From: Candidatus Acidiferrales bacterium
GTDB taxonomy: Bacteria; Acidobacteriota; Terriglobia; Acidiferrales; UBA7541
Direction of reading: 5' to 3'
Length of the DNA: 8,175 nucleotides
NCBI GenBank assembly: GCA_030044295.1
Contig: JASHWB010000378.1
Location: 1-8,175 of the forward strand
The position numbers and the translations under genes are program-made. This document shows, in pieces, positions 1 through 6,486 of this stretch (its first letter is position 1; each line of letters starts with the position of its first letter). The notes beneath the pieces were generated by a model, which was not told where the DNA came from, did no database searches, and saw only the letters and a list, made by a program, of their open reading frames with translations.

Positions 1-2
1 TG

Positions 3-95
3 TTCGAGCTTTTCAAAATCGATCACGCCCAGTTACGGCAGATCGAGGCGGTGATCGTGACGGTTCCGTACCACATGCCGACGCCTTGGAAGTAG
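3..95 (+). CDS. C-terminal fragment of an unidentified protein (gene starts left of the window)
   Basis: The frame starting at base 3 is open from the window edge and encodes 30 residues before a TAG stop. It begins FELFKIDHAQLRQIEAV and ends VPYHMPTPWK. The alternating hydrophobic/charged pattern followed by a Pro/Tyr/Trp-rich end resembles, from memory, the C-termini of small secreted or NTF2-like hypothetical proteins common in Acidobacteriota. This is resemblance only, and no function can be assigned. The gene is convergent with phoU, whose stop codon lies 44 bases beyond this one. No clear hairpin terminator is visible in that gap. The fragment could be a chance open frame, but its residue composition and clean ending argue for a real gene end. 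Confidence 0.5.
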   Translation, partial: FELFKIDHAQLRQIEAVIVTVPYHMPTPWK

Positions 96-139
96 CGGTC
101 TGCCCGCGCGGTGATTACTTGCAGCGCCGGGAAGGTGGG

Positions 140-805
140 TTAGACGTCGACGGGCACGTGATGGTGACGAAGATCGATGCCGTCGACCATGAAAACAACG
201 GCCTCCGCGATGTTTGTTGCGTGATCGGCAATTCGCTCCAGATTTCGCGCCGCAAACATCAAATCGACGCAGGCCTGCACGGACTTGGGGTCTTTTTTCA
301 TCTGCTGGATTAGGTCGTTGAAGATCACGTCGCGAAGGTCGTTAATTGCACGCTCCGAAACCAGCACGGCCCGCGCGTCGTCGGCATCTTTTCTAATAAA
401 AGCATCCAAAGCCATTCTCACCATCGCCTCTGCCATTTCGGCCAATTTAGCGATGTCCGTTCGAACTGCAACGTGCGGATGCTGTATCAAGGACTCCGAC
501 CGCTCGGCGATGTTGACGGCCAAATCTCCGATCCGCTCCAGATTGTTGTTAATCTTGCCCGCTGCGGTGATGAACCGCAAATCACCGGCGACGGGCTGCT
601 CCAGAGCTAACAAAGAGGTCACGAGTTGGTCGACGTCGAGCTCCATTCGATTGACGTCGCTCTCGCCTTGGAGCACCGACTGAGCCCGCGACTCATCGCT
701 TAACTCCAGTGAGCTCACGCTCTCACGAATCGCTGTTTGCACCATGGCGCTCATGTCCAAGAGCTTATTGCGAAGCTCTTCGAGCAATTCGTCGAAGTGG
801 CGCAT
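140..805 (-). CDS. phoU: PhoU, phosphate transport/signalling regulator
   Basis: PhoU is a cytoplasmic helical protein that links the Pst transporter to the PhoR/PhoB two-component system, dampening the Pho regulon when phosphate is plentiful. The 221-residue protein has the family's two tandem three-helix repeats. Each carries the metal-binding signature ExxxDxxxN: E90-R-I-G-D94 with N98, and E190-R-I-A-D194 with N198, exactly 100 residues apart. Its length is close to the usual 215-240. The ATG at 805 is preceded by GGGAG (819-815) with a 9-base gap. The gene starts 23 bases after the pstB stop and is the last gene of the pst operon, the standard position. The C-terminus carries a short HHH stretch (residues 214-216), probably without meaning. 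Family assignment is secure; the signalling role is inferred from the family, since no phoR or phoB is in the window. Confidence 0.96.
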   Translation of the reverse strand: MRHFDELLEELRNKLLDMSAMVQTAIRESVSSLELSDESRAQSVLQGESDVNRMELDVDQLVTSLLALEQPVAGDLRFITAAGKINNNLERIGDLAVNIAERSESLIQHPHVAVRTDIAKLAEMAEAMVRMALDAFIRKDADDARAVLVSERAINDLRDVIFNDLIQQMKKDPKSVQACVDLMFAARNLERIADHATNIAEAVVFMVDGIDLRHHHVPVDV

Positions 806-828
806 CTTTGTTTTCTCCCGCTTTCAAA

Positions 829-1674
829 CTAGCCGAACCGGCCGGTGATGTAAGCTTCTGTGCGCGGATCGGTGGGCGTCGTAAAGAGCTTGGATGTCTC
901 GCTAAACTCAACAAGCGAGCCGTCTAACATGAACGCAGTGTAATCGCTGGCGCGGGCAGCCTGCTGCATATTGTGCGTCACTACGACCAGCGTGCAACTT
1001 CGCTTTAACTCGTACCATAACTCCTCAATCTTTGCCGTCGAGACTGGATCGAGCGCTGAACACGGCTCGTCAAGCAACAGCACTTCGGGACCTATGGCAA
1101 GCGCTCGCGCGATGCACAACCGTTGCTGCTGGCCCCCGGAGAGTCGCACTGCGGATTGGCTAAGTTTGTCCTTAACCTCGTCCCAGAGGCTGGCCTTCGT
1201 CAACGCGAGCCGCACACGCTCGTCCATTTCCGAGCGACTCGGCCTTTCATACAGCCGGATCCCAAACGCGATGTTTTCATAGATCGACATTGGAAACGGC
1301 GTGGGTTTCTGAAACACCATCCCGACCTTAGACCGCAGATTCGCAAGGCTCTTGGGGCCCAAGATGTCTTCGCCGTCCAGGGTGACACCGCCCTCGGCTC
1401 GCTGACCGGGATAGAGGTCGTACATTCTGTTCAAAATCCGCAAGAGGGTTGACTTGCCGCAGCCAGACGGACCGATGAAGGCCGTAACCCGATTTTCGCG
1501 AATTTGAACGCTGACATTCTTGATGGCGTGGAATCTGCCATAGTAGAAATTCAGGTCTGAAACCGCGATTTTCACTGCGGCTTCCAGCTCACCGTCGGTG
1601 CGTTCGGCGCTCGCCGCCTTGGCAGGAACCGGAATCTTGACCGCGGAGGTTCCTTGCGATTGATTAGGACTCAT
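829..1674 (-). CDS. pstB: PstB, ATPase subunit of the phosphate ABC transporter
   Basis: PstB is the nucleotide-binding subunit that powers phosphate import through PstC/PstA at the inner face of the membrane. The 281-residue protein has all ABC motifs: Walker A GPSGCGKST (68-76), Q-loop glutamine in FQKPTPFPMS (about 121-130), signature LSGGQQQ (178-184), Walker B with catalytic Glu VLLLDEP (198-204), D-loop SALD and switch His in VTHNMQQAA (H234). FQKPTPFPMSIYENIA and the ending RTEAYITGRFG are typical of PstB rather than other ABC ATPases. The ATG at 1674 was chosen over an ATG at 1773 because it overlaps the pstA stop as ATGA and has AGGTGA (1684-1679) four bases upstream; the longer version would run 33 codons into pstA. 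The first 35 or so residues are a variable, Ala/Pro-rich extension before the conserved core. Confidence 0.96.
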   Translation of the reverse strand: MSPNQSQGTSAVKIPVPAKAASAERTDGELEAAVKIAVSDLNFYYGRFHAIKNVSVQIRENRVTAFIGPSGCGKSTLLRILNRMYDLYPGQRAEGGVTLDGEDILGPKSLANLRSKVGMVFQKPTPFPMSIYENIAFGIRLYERPSRSEMDERVRLALTKASLWDEVKDKLSQSAVRLSGGQQQRLCIARALAIGPEVLLLDEPCSALDPVSTAKIEELWYELKRSCTLVVVTHNMQQAARASDYTAFMLDGSLVEFSETSKLFTTPTDPRTEAYITGRFG

Positions 1675-2516
1675 TTCGTCACCTGCGTTCCCAGAACCAC
1701 CCGGGCGAAGAGGCTTATCACGAGCACGAACAGCACCGTGATAAAGGCCGCGGCCCAGGCCATTTGCTGCCAATTGGCGTAGGGGCTCAACGCGAACTGA
1801 AAAATCACAACCGGCAGATTCGCGATCGGCCGGAGAAAGTTGCCGGAAAAGAATTGATTATTGAGGGCCGTGAAGAGCAATGGGGCTGTCTCCCCGCTGA
1901 TTCGAGCCAAGCCGATCAATATCCCGGTGAGTATGCCGGCGCGCGCTGCCTTCCAAGTTATCTTCGTAATGACGACGGAATTCGGTGCTCCCAATGCGAT
2001 TGCAGCTTCGCGCATGTCGCTGCCGACTAGGCTGAGCATTTCGTCGGTCGTGCGAACGATGATCGGAATCATAAGGACTGCCAGCGCGACGCTGCCAGCC
2101 AGCGCGGAAAAATGTCCCATCGGAGCGACTACGATGGCGTAGGCAAACAACCCGATTTCTATGGACGGCGCGCTGAGCATTATATCGTTGATGAAACGCA
2201 CGGCGTTGGCGGTGCGGCTATGAAAGCCATACTCCGCCAGCCATGTGCCGGCCATTAGGCCAATGGGAACCCCAATAAGCAGCGACAGCCCCAGCAACAT
2301 AAGGCTTCCGACGAAGGCATTCCGCAAGCCGAACCCATCGGTGCCAGGCGGTGGGGTGTCCTTGGTAAAAAGGTCCCAATGCATGCCGGAAATGCCGAAT
2401 TTCAGCGTCGTCCAAATGATCCAGAGCAGAAAAAAGATCCCAATAACCGTCGCTACACCCATCAATACCTTACTCACTATGTCGACGGCGTGACGCCTAG
2501 CCACCACGCTCTTCAT
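1671..2516 (-). CDS. pstA: PstA, phosphate ABC transporter permease
   Basis: PstA is one of the two membrane permeases that form the phosphate channel. The 281-residue protein has about six hydrophobic segments (near 16-38, 68-92, 112-132, 138-158, 193-213 and 255-275). The cytoplasmic EAA loop that contacts PstB is visible as EAAIALGAPNSVVITKITWK (170-189). The PstA-specific segment ISGETAPLLFTA follows at about 206-217, and LPVVIFQFALSP lies near 234-245. The ATG at 2516 overlaps the pstC stop as ATGA and has AGGA eight bases upstream (2528-2525), so the start is well supported. It sits between pstC and pstB with 4-base overlaps on both sides, which suggests translational coupling and balanced synthesis of the channel subunits. 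Length is normal for the family and no key motif is missing. Confidence 0.96.
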   Translation of the reverse strand: MKSVVARRHAVDIVSKVLMGVATVIGIFFLLWIIWTTLKFGISGMHWDLFTKDTPPPGTDGFGLRNAFVGSLMLLGLSLLIGVPIGLMAGTWLAEYGFHSRTANAVRFINDIMLSAPSIEIGLFAYAIVVAPMGHFSALAGSVALAVLMIPIIVRTTDEMLSLVGSDMREAAIALGAPNSVVITKITWKAARAGILTGILIGLARISGETAPLLFTALNNQFFSGNFLRPIANLPVVIFQFALSPYANWQQMAWAAAFITVLFVLVISLFARVVLGTQVTK

Positions 2517-3517
2517 GTGGCTGTTCCTTCCCGGCGGCCGAGACGTCGTATCAGCAGCACGGCCAGGAACCGCACCACCAAGGTGACAGCGATTAGGATC
2601 AAGCCTAGGTAAATCAACGAAGAAAGATAGAGCGGGGTCGTCGCTTCAGTGAACTCATTCGCAAGCACCGACGGAATTGTCGCGCTAGGCATCAGCAAGC
2701 TCGCTGAGAGCACGTTGCTGTTGCCGATAACGAAAGTCACGGCCATTGTTTCGCCCAGCGCCCGTCCTAGGCCCAAAAAAACGCCGCCAATGACCGCGGA
2801 GCGCGTGTACGGCAAAATAATCTGCCACGCCACCTCCCACGTAGTAGCTCCCATTGCGTAAGACGATTCACGCAACGGTGCGGGCACGGCGATGAATACG
2901 TCGCGCATTATCGATGAGATGTAGGGCAGGATCATGATGGCTAAAACAATCCCCGCCGTCAGCATTCCTATCCCCACTGGCGGGCCCTGAAAAAGCAGCC
3001 CGATCCCCGGAATAGCTCCGAGGTAGTGGCTGACCCAAGGCTCCATCTGACCGAATACCGGTGCGAACACCAAGAGTCCCCACAAGCCGTACACGATGCT
3101 CGGAATGGCGGCCAGCAGTTCAATGGCTCCTGCCACGGGCTTCTTGATCCAGACGGGCGCGATTTCAGAGATGAATACGGCGACTCCGAAACTGATCGGC
3201 ACGGCAAGGATCATAGCGATTGCCGAACTTACCAGCGTGCCGATGATGAACGGAAATGCGCCGAAGGTTTGTGTGACCGGGTTCCATTCGCTCGACTTTA
3301 GAAATTTCCAAATACCAAACGCTTCGATAGATATCCTACTGTCGTAGGCGATCGCAATGACGGTGGCGAAGAGCGCTGCCGCTGCCAAGAACGCTGCAAG
3401 CACAGCCGCTTGGTGGAACAGAAAGTCGCCCGGCAGGTGCCAGAACCTGCTGCTCGACTTCGGCTGCCCGGACATCGGCCGCATATCAACCCGAACCGCC
3501 GCGTCCGAGCCGTTCAT
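2513..3517 (-). CDS. pstC: PstC, phosphate ABC transporter permease
   Basis: PstC pairs with PstA to form the transmembrane pathway for phosphate. The 334-residue protein has a roughly 35-residue cytoplasmic N-terminus, then hydrophobic segments near 37-58, 90-118, 128-152, 183-203, 240-262 and 298-323. The EAA loop appears as RESSYAMGATTWEVAWQIIL (216-235), and the conserved GRALGETMAVTFVIGN follows at 251-266. The ATG at 3517 was chosen because AAGGG (3528-3524) lies six bases upstream and because it leaves a normal 44-base gap after the pstS stop. An in-frame ATG at 3679 would add 54 residues read from the pstS coding region and has no support. The stop overlaps the pstA start (ATGA). The gene looks intact. 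Confidence 0.95.
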   Translation of the reverse strand: MNGSDAAVRVDMRPMSGQPKSSSRFWHLPGDFLFHQAAVLAAFLAAAALFATVIAIAYDSRISIEAFGIWKFLKSSEWNPVTQTFGAFPFIIGTLVSSAIAMILAVPISFGVAVFISEIAPVWIKKPVAGAIELLAAIPSIVYGLWGLLVFAPVFGQMEPWVSHYLGAIPGIGLLFQGPPVGIGMLTAGIVLAIMILPYISSIMRDVFIAVPAPLRESSYAMGATTWEVAWQIILPYTRSAVIGGVFLGLGRALGETMAVTFVIGNSNVLSASLLMPSATIPSVLANEFTEATTPLYLSSLIYLGLILIAVTLVVRFLAVLLIRRLGRREGTAT

Positions 3518-3561
3518 GGATTTCCCTTGTTCTGAAAAATCAACGGGGTAACGCCCCGGCT

Positions 3562-4668
3562 CTAGAGGCTGTAGCCAAGTTCGCTTTTCCAATAGGACTT
3601 GATGGCCTTGACCGTGCTCGGCGGCAGCGGGCCGAACGATATTGACTTGGCCATGTCCTGGCCGTGCTCGAAGCCCCAATCAAAGAACTTCATTACGTTC
3701 AGATTAGTTTCTTTGGGCGCGCTTTTTCGAAGGATTTGCCACGTGCATCCTGAAATGGGCCACGTCTCCGGGCCCGAGTGGTCCGTCAGAATCACATAGA
3801 AGTCCCGCGCCTGCGTCCAATCCACATGCGCCGAGGCATCCTGGAAGCCCTTCAGGCTGGGGCTCACGACCTTGCCATCCGCGTTGATCATGCGCGCGTC
3901 GGCCAAATGGCTCTCCAGAATGTACGCGTACTCAACGTAGCCGATCGCACCCGGAATGCGCTGTACGTACGATGCCACGCCCTCATTACCTTTGCCACCG
4001 ACGCCGGTCGGCCAAGCCACCGAGGTATTGGCGCCTACTTTTTCCTTCCATTCCGCGCTGACTTTGGACAAATAGTCGCAGAACGTGAAAGTCGTTCCCG
4101 AACCATCGGAACGATGCACCACTGTGATGTACGTGTCCGGCAGCTTCACGCCGGAGTTTAGCTTGGCGATGGCAGGGTCGCTCCACTTCTTAATCTTCCC
4201 CAAGTAGATGTCCGCGACAAGCGGACCACTGAGGACCAGTTGCTCCGCCTTGATTCCCGGGAGATTGTAGACTAGGTCCTCCCCTGCAACCGCAGTGGGG
4301 AACTGGATCAGCCCGGCGCTTTGCAAATCTTCAGGCTTAAGCGGCATGTCGCTCGCGCCGAACGCCACCGTGCCAGCCTTTATTTGGGCTATTCCTCCCC
4401 CCGATCCAATCGATTGATAGTTCACTTCGATGCCAGTTTGTGCTTCGTACGCAACCGACCACTTAGCTACCAGCGGATAAACCCAAGTGCTGCCGGCGCC
4501 CGTCAAAGTTGCGCTCGCGAATGCGCCCGCGGAAAGGATCAGCGCGAGTGCTATGGCCAAGGCCACGCTGCGGCGCAACCGTCCCGAATAACTCGTGTTC
4601 GTTTTGCCGGAGCCCTGTTCCTGGTTGCGCTGTGCGGATCGTGCGGCTCTCCACAAACAAACTCTCAT
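3562..4668 (-). CDS. pstS: PstS, periplasmic phosphate-binding protein
   Basis: PstS binds inorganic phosphate outside the inner membrane and delivers it to PstCA. The 368-residue precursor has an unusually long charged n-region (about 33 residues), a hydrophobic core near 34-50 and a likely signal peptidase I site after ASA (residue 53). There is no lipobox, so the mature protein is probably soluble. Phosphate-binding segments are clear: TGAGSTW (56-62), SIGSGGG (86-92), FGASDMPL with D107, and HRSDGSGTTF with R186, S190, G191 and T192, matching the E. coli ligand set by position. The mature protein has two cysteines (C197, C308) that might form a disulfide. The ATG at 4668 is preceded by a strong GAGGAGG (4679-4673). 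As first gene of the operon it lies about 110 bases downstream of the predicted Pho-box promoter. Confidence 0.96.
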   Translation of the reverse strand: MRVCLWRAARSAQRNQEQGSGKTNTSYSGRLRRSVALAIALALILSAGAFASATLTGAGSTWVYPLVAKWSVAYEAQTGIEVNYQSIGSGGGIAQIKAGTVAFGASDMPLKPEDLQSAGLIQFPTAVAGEDLVYNLPGIKAEQLVLSGPLVADIYLGKIKKWSDPAIAKLNSGVKLPDTYITVVHRSDGSGTTFTFCDYLSKVSAEWKEKVGANTSVAWPTGVGGKGNEGVASYVQRIPGAIGYVEYAYILESHLADARMINADGKVVSPSLKGFQDASAHVDWTQARDFYVILTDHSGPETWPISGCTWQILRKSAPKETNLNVMKFFDWGFEHGQDMAKSISFGPLPPSTVKAIKSYWKSELGYSL

Positions 4669-4672
4669 CGTG

Positions 4673-4679
4673 CCTCCTC
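4673..4679 (-). promoter_or_regulatory. Strong Shine-Dalgarno sequence of pstS
   Basis: On the minus strand GAGGAGG lies four bases before the ATG at 4668. It is the strongest ribosome binding site in the operon, which fits the need for many more copies of the binding protein than of the membrane subunits. It also settles the start codon, and with it the long signal-peptide n-region. Confidence 0.85.
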
Positions 4680-4707
4680 AATAGAAAGGGGAATGATCCG
4701 TGCGACA

Positions 4708-4733
4708 GCCCCGATGGCTTCGAGCCCCCGGGC
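4708..4733 (-). other. Possible hairpin in the pstS 5' leader
   Basis: GCCC (4708-4711) pairs with GGGC (4730-4733), and inside it GGCT (4716-4719) pairs with AGCC (4723-4726) around a TCG loop. The two short stems are separated by an unpaired internal loop. The element lies between the predicted transcription start and the pstS ribosome binding site. No U-run follows it in the transcript, so it is not an obvious terminator. It may help mRNA stability, or may be chance in GC-rich DNA. Confidence 0.25.
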
Positions 4734-4783
4734 ACCATGAGCGAAAGGCTCCGCTGGAACGATGGGCCATGAACATGAGCCCG

Positions 4784-4817
4784 ATTATGCGGCCCAATTG
4801 TTACAGCCGTATTAAAG
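4784..4817 (-). promoter_or_regulatory. Pho box and -10 element of the pstSCAB-phoU promoter
   Basis: On the minus strand CTTTAATACGGCTGTAAC (4817-4800) forms two 7-base half-sites, CTTTAAT and CTGTAAC, spaced as an 11-base direct repeat. It matches 12 of 18 positions of the E. coli Pho box CTGTCATAWAWCTGTCAY. Exactly 10 bases downstream is CATAAT (4789-4784), five of six matches to the -10 consensus. In known PhoB-activated promoters the Pho box replaces the -35 element and ends about 10 bases before the -10, so the geometry is as expected. Transcription should begin near 4777, giving a 5' leader of about 110 bases. The sequence and spacing are seen; binding by a PhoB-type regulator is inferred. 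Confidence 0.75.
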
Positions 4818-4998
4818 CGCGGCCGATTGATGTGCACTCCCCACCTGTAACTTCGCTTGAGGGCAAGACGAAGCAAGGACGAGAGCCAGCCGAGCCTACT
4901 CGCACGGGACGAAGGGAAGGTAACGCGCGCGCAATACGACGCGGTGAAGGAAATATTAAAAGTATGTTACTTCCGGCTGCGACCGTGGGAGGGACAGA
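4818..4998. other. Noncoding interval between the Pho promoter and the small membrane protein ORF
   Basis: With the promoter and leader to its left, this completes the 330-base gene-free stretch 4669-4998. It contains a CTGTAAC on the plus strand (4845-4851), an inverted copy of the Pho half-site, and an AT-rich patch around 4950-4966. No convincing terminator follows the 44-codon ORF. No gene is supported; a 63-codon plus-strand frame from 4857 has no recognisable features. Confidence 0.5.
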
Positions 4999-5133
4999 TT
5001 ATCGTCCTGCCGGCAGACCATGAAACAAAACCAGCCCGATCACGCTAGCGACCAGCGCCCCAAACATCGCAATGACGATCACCAAGAGTGCTTTCCGCCA
5101 CTCGCGCCGGCTCTCTTCGATGGACTTTTGCAT
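4999..5133 (-). CDS. Small single-pass membrane protein, 44 residues, unknown function
   Basis: The minus-strand ATG at 5133 opens 44 codons ending in TAA. The product begins MQKSIEESRREWRK, a strongly charged and probably helical N-terminus. A long hydrophobic helix follows (about residues 15-37: ALLVIVIAMFGALVASVIGL then VLF), then a short tail HGLPAGR. AGGG (5142-5139) lies five bases before the ATG, good Shine-Dalgarno spacing. The clean split between charged head and hydrophobic segment, plus the ribosome binding site, makes this unlikely to be a chance frame. It has the same orientation as the pst genes and ends about 180 bases upstream of the Pho box. I recognise no family. By analogy it could be a small modulator of a membrane protein, but nothing in the sequence names a partner. 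The positive residues R9, R10, R13 and K14 before the helix suggest the N-terminus faces the cytoplasm. Confidence 0.65.
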   Translation of the reverse strand: MQKSIEESRREWRKALLVIVIAMFGALVASVIGLVLFHGLPAGR

Positions 5134-5421
5134 TTTCGCCCTGAATCGATCAATTTAACGCCGCTGCCGCTCGAATTCCACCATTTTTGCCGATGGGAGT
5201 GGCGCCGCGCACCCGGGGACTGGATCCAAGCCCCAGATTCGTCTTTCGGTTTTTCTGGCGGCAGCGTATTTTCAACGAATGTCTATTCGCGAATGGGATT
5301 GCAAGCGAATGGCTGGCCGGGCCTTGCGCGCTCGGCTGCAGTCATGAACTTTGAGCATAGCTCCGGCAGGGCCAATCCGCCTTCTCGCCGTCCCGGACGA
5401 GGTCCCTCGCACGAACATCCT
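5134..5421. other. Intergenic region between divergent genes
   Basis: This stretch separates the minus-strand small membrane protein ORF from the plus-strand CPBP gene and must hold both promoters if each has its own. No near-consensus -35/-10 pair is evident for either. A plus-strand frame continuous with the CPBP gene extends back to 5020, but its translation (His/Pro/Arg-rich, low order) does not look like protein and it covers the small ORF on the other strand. Part of it, from 5344, could be a genuine N-terminal extension of the CPBP protein. Confidence 0.4.
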
Positions 5422-6327
5422 ATGACCCGCGTGTTTCTCGGCCCGGAGGGGTTGCGGGTGGGCTGGCGGTTGGCATTCGCGGCATCCCTATGGTTTGTCT
5501 TCTCAAGTCTTCTGTCGGCTTTAATTCTATGGATCCCAAGCGTTCGGGCGATGCTGCAGCGCACCGCTGCGCCGGGGCACGTTGTGCTGACGCCGGCTCT
5601 TGTCCTCTTTTCGGAGGGCATTCTCGCAGCGGCCGCCCTGCTTGCCGGTTTGGTGATGTCGCGCGTCGAAAGCCGGCCATTCGTGGACTATGGGCTTCCC
5701 GGCAGAGCCGCTTTTGGAAAGCGGTTCTGGCAAGGTGCCCTATTCGGCTTCGCGATGATCAGCCTCTTAATGGGCCTGATAGCCATCCTCCACGGTTATT
5801 CGGTCAACGGAGTCGATCTGCGAGGGCTCGCCGCGCTGCGCTACGCGCTGTTCTATTTTGCTGCGTTCATCGGCGTCGCGATGTTCGAAGAGTTTGCTTT
5901 CCGGGGATACTTGCAGTCCACACTGCAGCTGACAACGGGATTTTGGCCGGCCGCGGCGGTTCTCGCTGCGGTCTTTGGAGTCATTCACCTCTCGAATCCG
6001 GGAGAACGCGCGTATGGAGTGATGATGGCGGGCTGTTTTGGCCTGCTGGCTGCTTTCACGCTTTGGCGCACAGGAAGTATCTGGTTCGCGATCGGTTTAC
6101 ATGCGGCGTGGGATTGGGGCGAGACCTACTTTTACTCGGTCCGCGATAGCGGAGTGCCGGCCGCGGGCCATTTTCTGCACTCAGATTTCCGCGGTCCCGT
6201 GTGGCTAACGGGCGGATCGGTTGGGCCGGAGGGAAGCGCGATGGCTTTTGCTGTACTGGTTGTCGCGGCGATTGCCTTGCATTTGCTTCTACCCTCGCGC
6301 GAGCGAGTGCGTAATCCGGCGGCTTGA
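5422..6327 (+). CDS. CPBP (CAAX protease/bacteriocin-processing) family intramembrane metalloprotease
   Basis: This is a polytopic membrane protein of the Abi/CPBP family, related to the Rce1-type CAAX protease. From the 5422 start it has 301 residues and about seven or eight hydrophobic segments (near 17-38, 56-79, 103-123, 138-155, 172-190, 199-215, 219-233 and 273-290). The catalytic motifs are present: EEFAFR (E156, E157, R161), FGVIH (F185, H189) and HAAWD (H227, D231; many members have Asn at the last place). The opening FLGPEGLRVGWR and the late TGGSVGPEGS are, from memory, typical of a subfamily frequent in Acidobacteriota. The start is uncertain: ATGs at 5344 and 5293 are in frame and none has a strong Shine-Dalgarno sequence. 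I chose 5422 because the recognisable family N-terminus begins there. The substrate is unknown, and no bacteriocin, prenylation or other partner gene is adjacent. Confidence 0.88.
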   Translation: MTRVFLGPEGLRVGWRLAFAASLWFVFSSLLSALILWIPSVRAMLQRTAAPGHVVLTPALVLFSEGILAAAALLAGLVMSRVESRPFVDYGLPGRAAFGKRFWQGALFGFAMISLLMGLIAILHGYSVNGVDLRGLAALRYALFYFAAFIGVAMFEEFAFRGYLQSTLQLTTGFWPAAAVLAAVFGVIHLSNPGERAYGVMMAGCFGLLAAFTLWRTGSIWFAIGLHAAWDWGETYFYSVRDSGVPAAGHFLHSDFRGPVWLTGGSVGPEGSAMAFAVLVVAAIALHLLLPSRERVRNPAA

Positions 6328-6411
6328 TAGAATCCTTTTGGGATGCCCAAGCATCTAGTTTGCGGTGCTGAAGGCGTTGGTCGCGGGAAAATCGTTGCTC
6401 TCGGTACTGGT

Positions 6412-6440
6412 TTGACAAGGGTCAGGCTCGTTGTTAGAAT
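6412..6440 (+). promoter_or_regulatory. Near-consensus sigma-70 promoter of the DksA/TraR-like gene
   Basis: TTGACA (6412-6417) matches the -35 consensus exactly. TAGAAT (6435-6440) matches five of six bases of the -10. The spacer is exactly 17 bases. Transcription should start near 6447, about 40 bases before the ATG at 6487. This is the strongest promoter-like sequence I found in the window and suggests strong, largely constitutive expression. Confidence 0.8.
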
Positions 6441-6486
6441 GGCCTGATTTGAGCGAGGGTTTTGCCCCCGCCTTAGGACCTGGGTC

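Noticed and set aside
1675..1773. A longer PstB starting at ATG 1773
   Set aside because: The extra 33 codons lie inside pstA; ATG 1674 has AGGTGA and an ATGA overlap with the pstA stop.
3518..3679. A 54-residue N-terminal extension of PstC from ATG 3679
   Set aside because: It overlaps the pstS coding end by more than 100 bases, lacks a ribosome binding site and is unlike PstC; ATG 3517 has AAGGG at good spacing.
4463..4876. A 137-codon minus-strand frame across the pstS start
   Set aside because: It is out of frame with pstS, covers its promoter and signal sequence, and is Arg/His/Ser-rich, typical of a shadow frame.
4857..5048. A 63-codon plus-strand frame in the pst control region
   Set aside because: No ribosome binding site or recognisable fold. 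One stretch looks helical, but the frame runs over the 3' end of the better supported small ORF.
5020..5421. A 134-residue N-terminal extension of the CPBP protein from ATG 5020
   Set aside because: Its composition is disordered, it has no family resemblance, and it lies over the small membrane protein ORF on the other strand. A shorter extension from 5344 remains possible.
6342..6354. TTGGG-ATG-CCCAA palindrome after the CPBP gene as a terminator
   Set aside because: Only a 5-base stem, and the T-run precedes rather than follows it on the plus strand.
6376..6414. A possible 12-codon leader ORF ending inside the -35 of the DksA-like promoter
   Set aside because: It lies upstream of the predicted transcription start and has no ribosome binding site.
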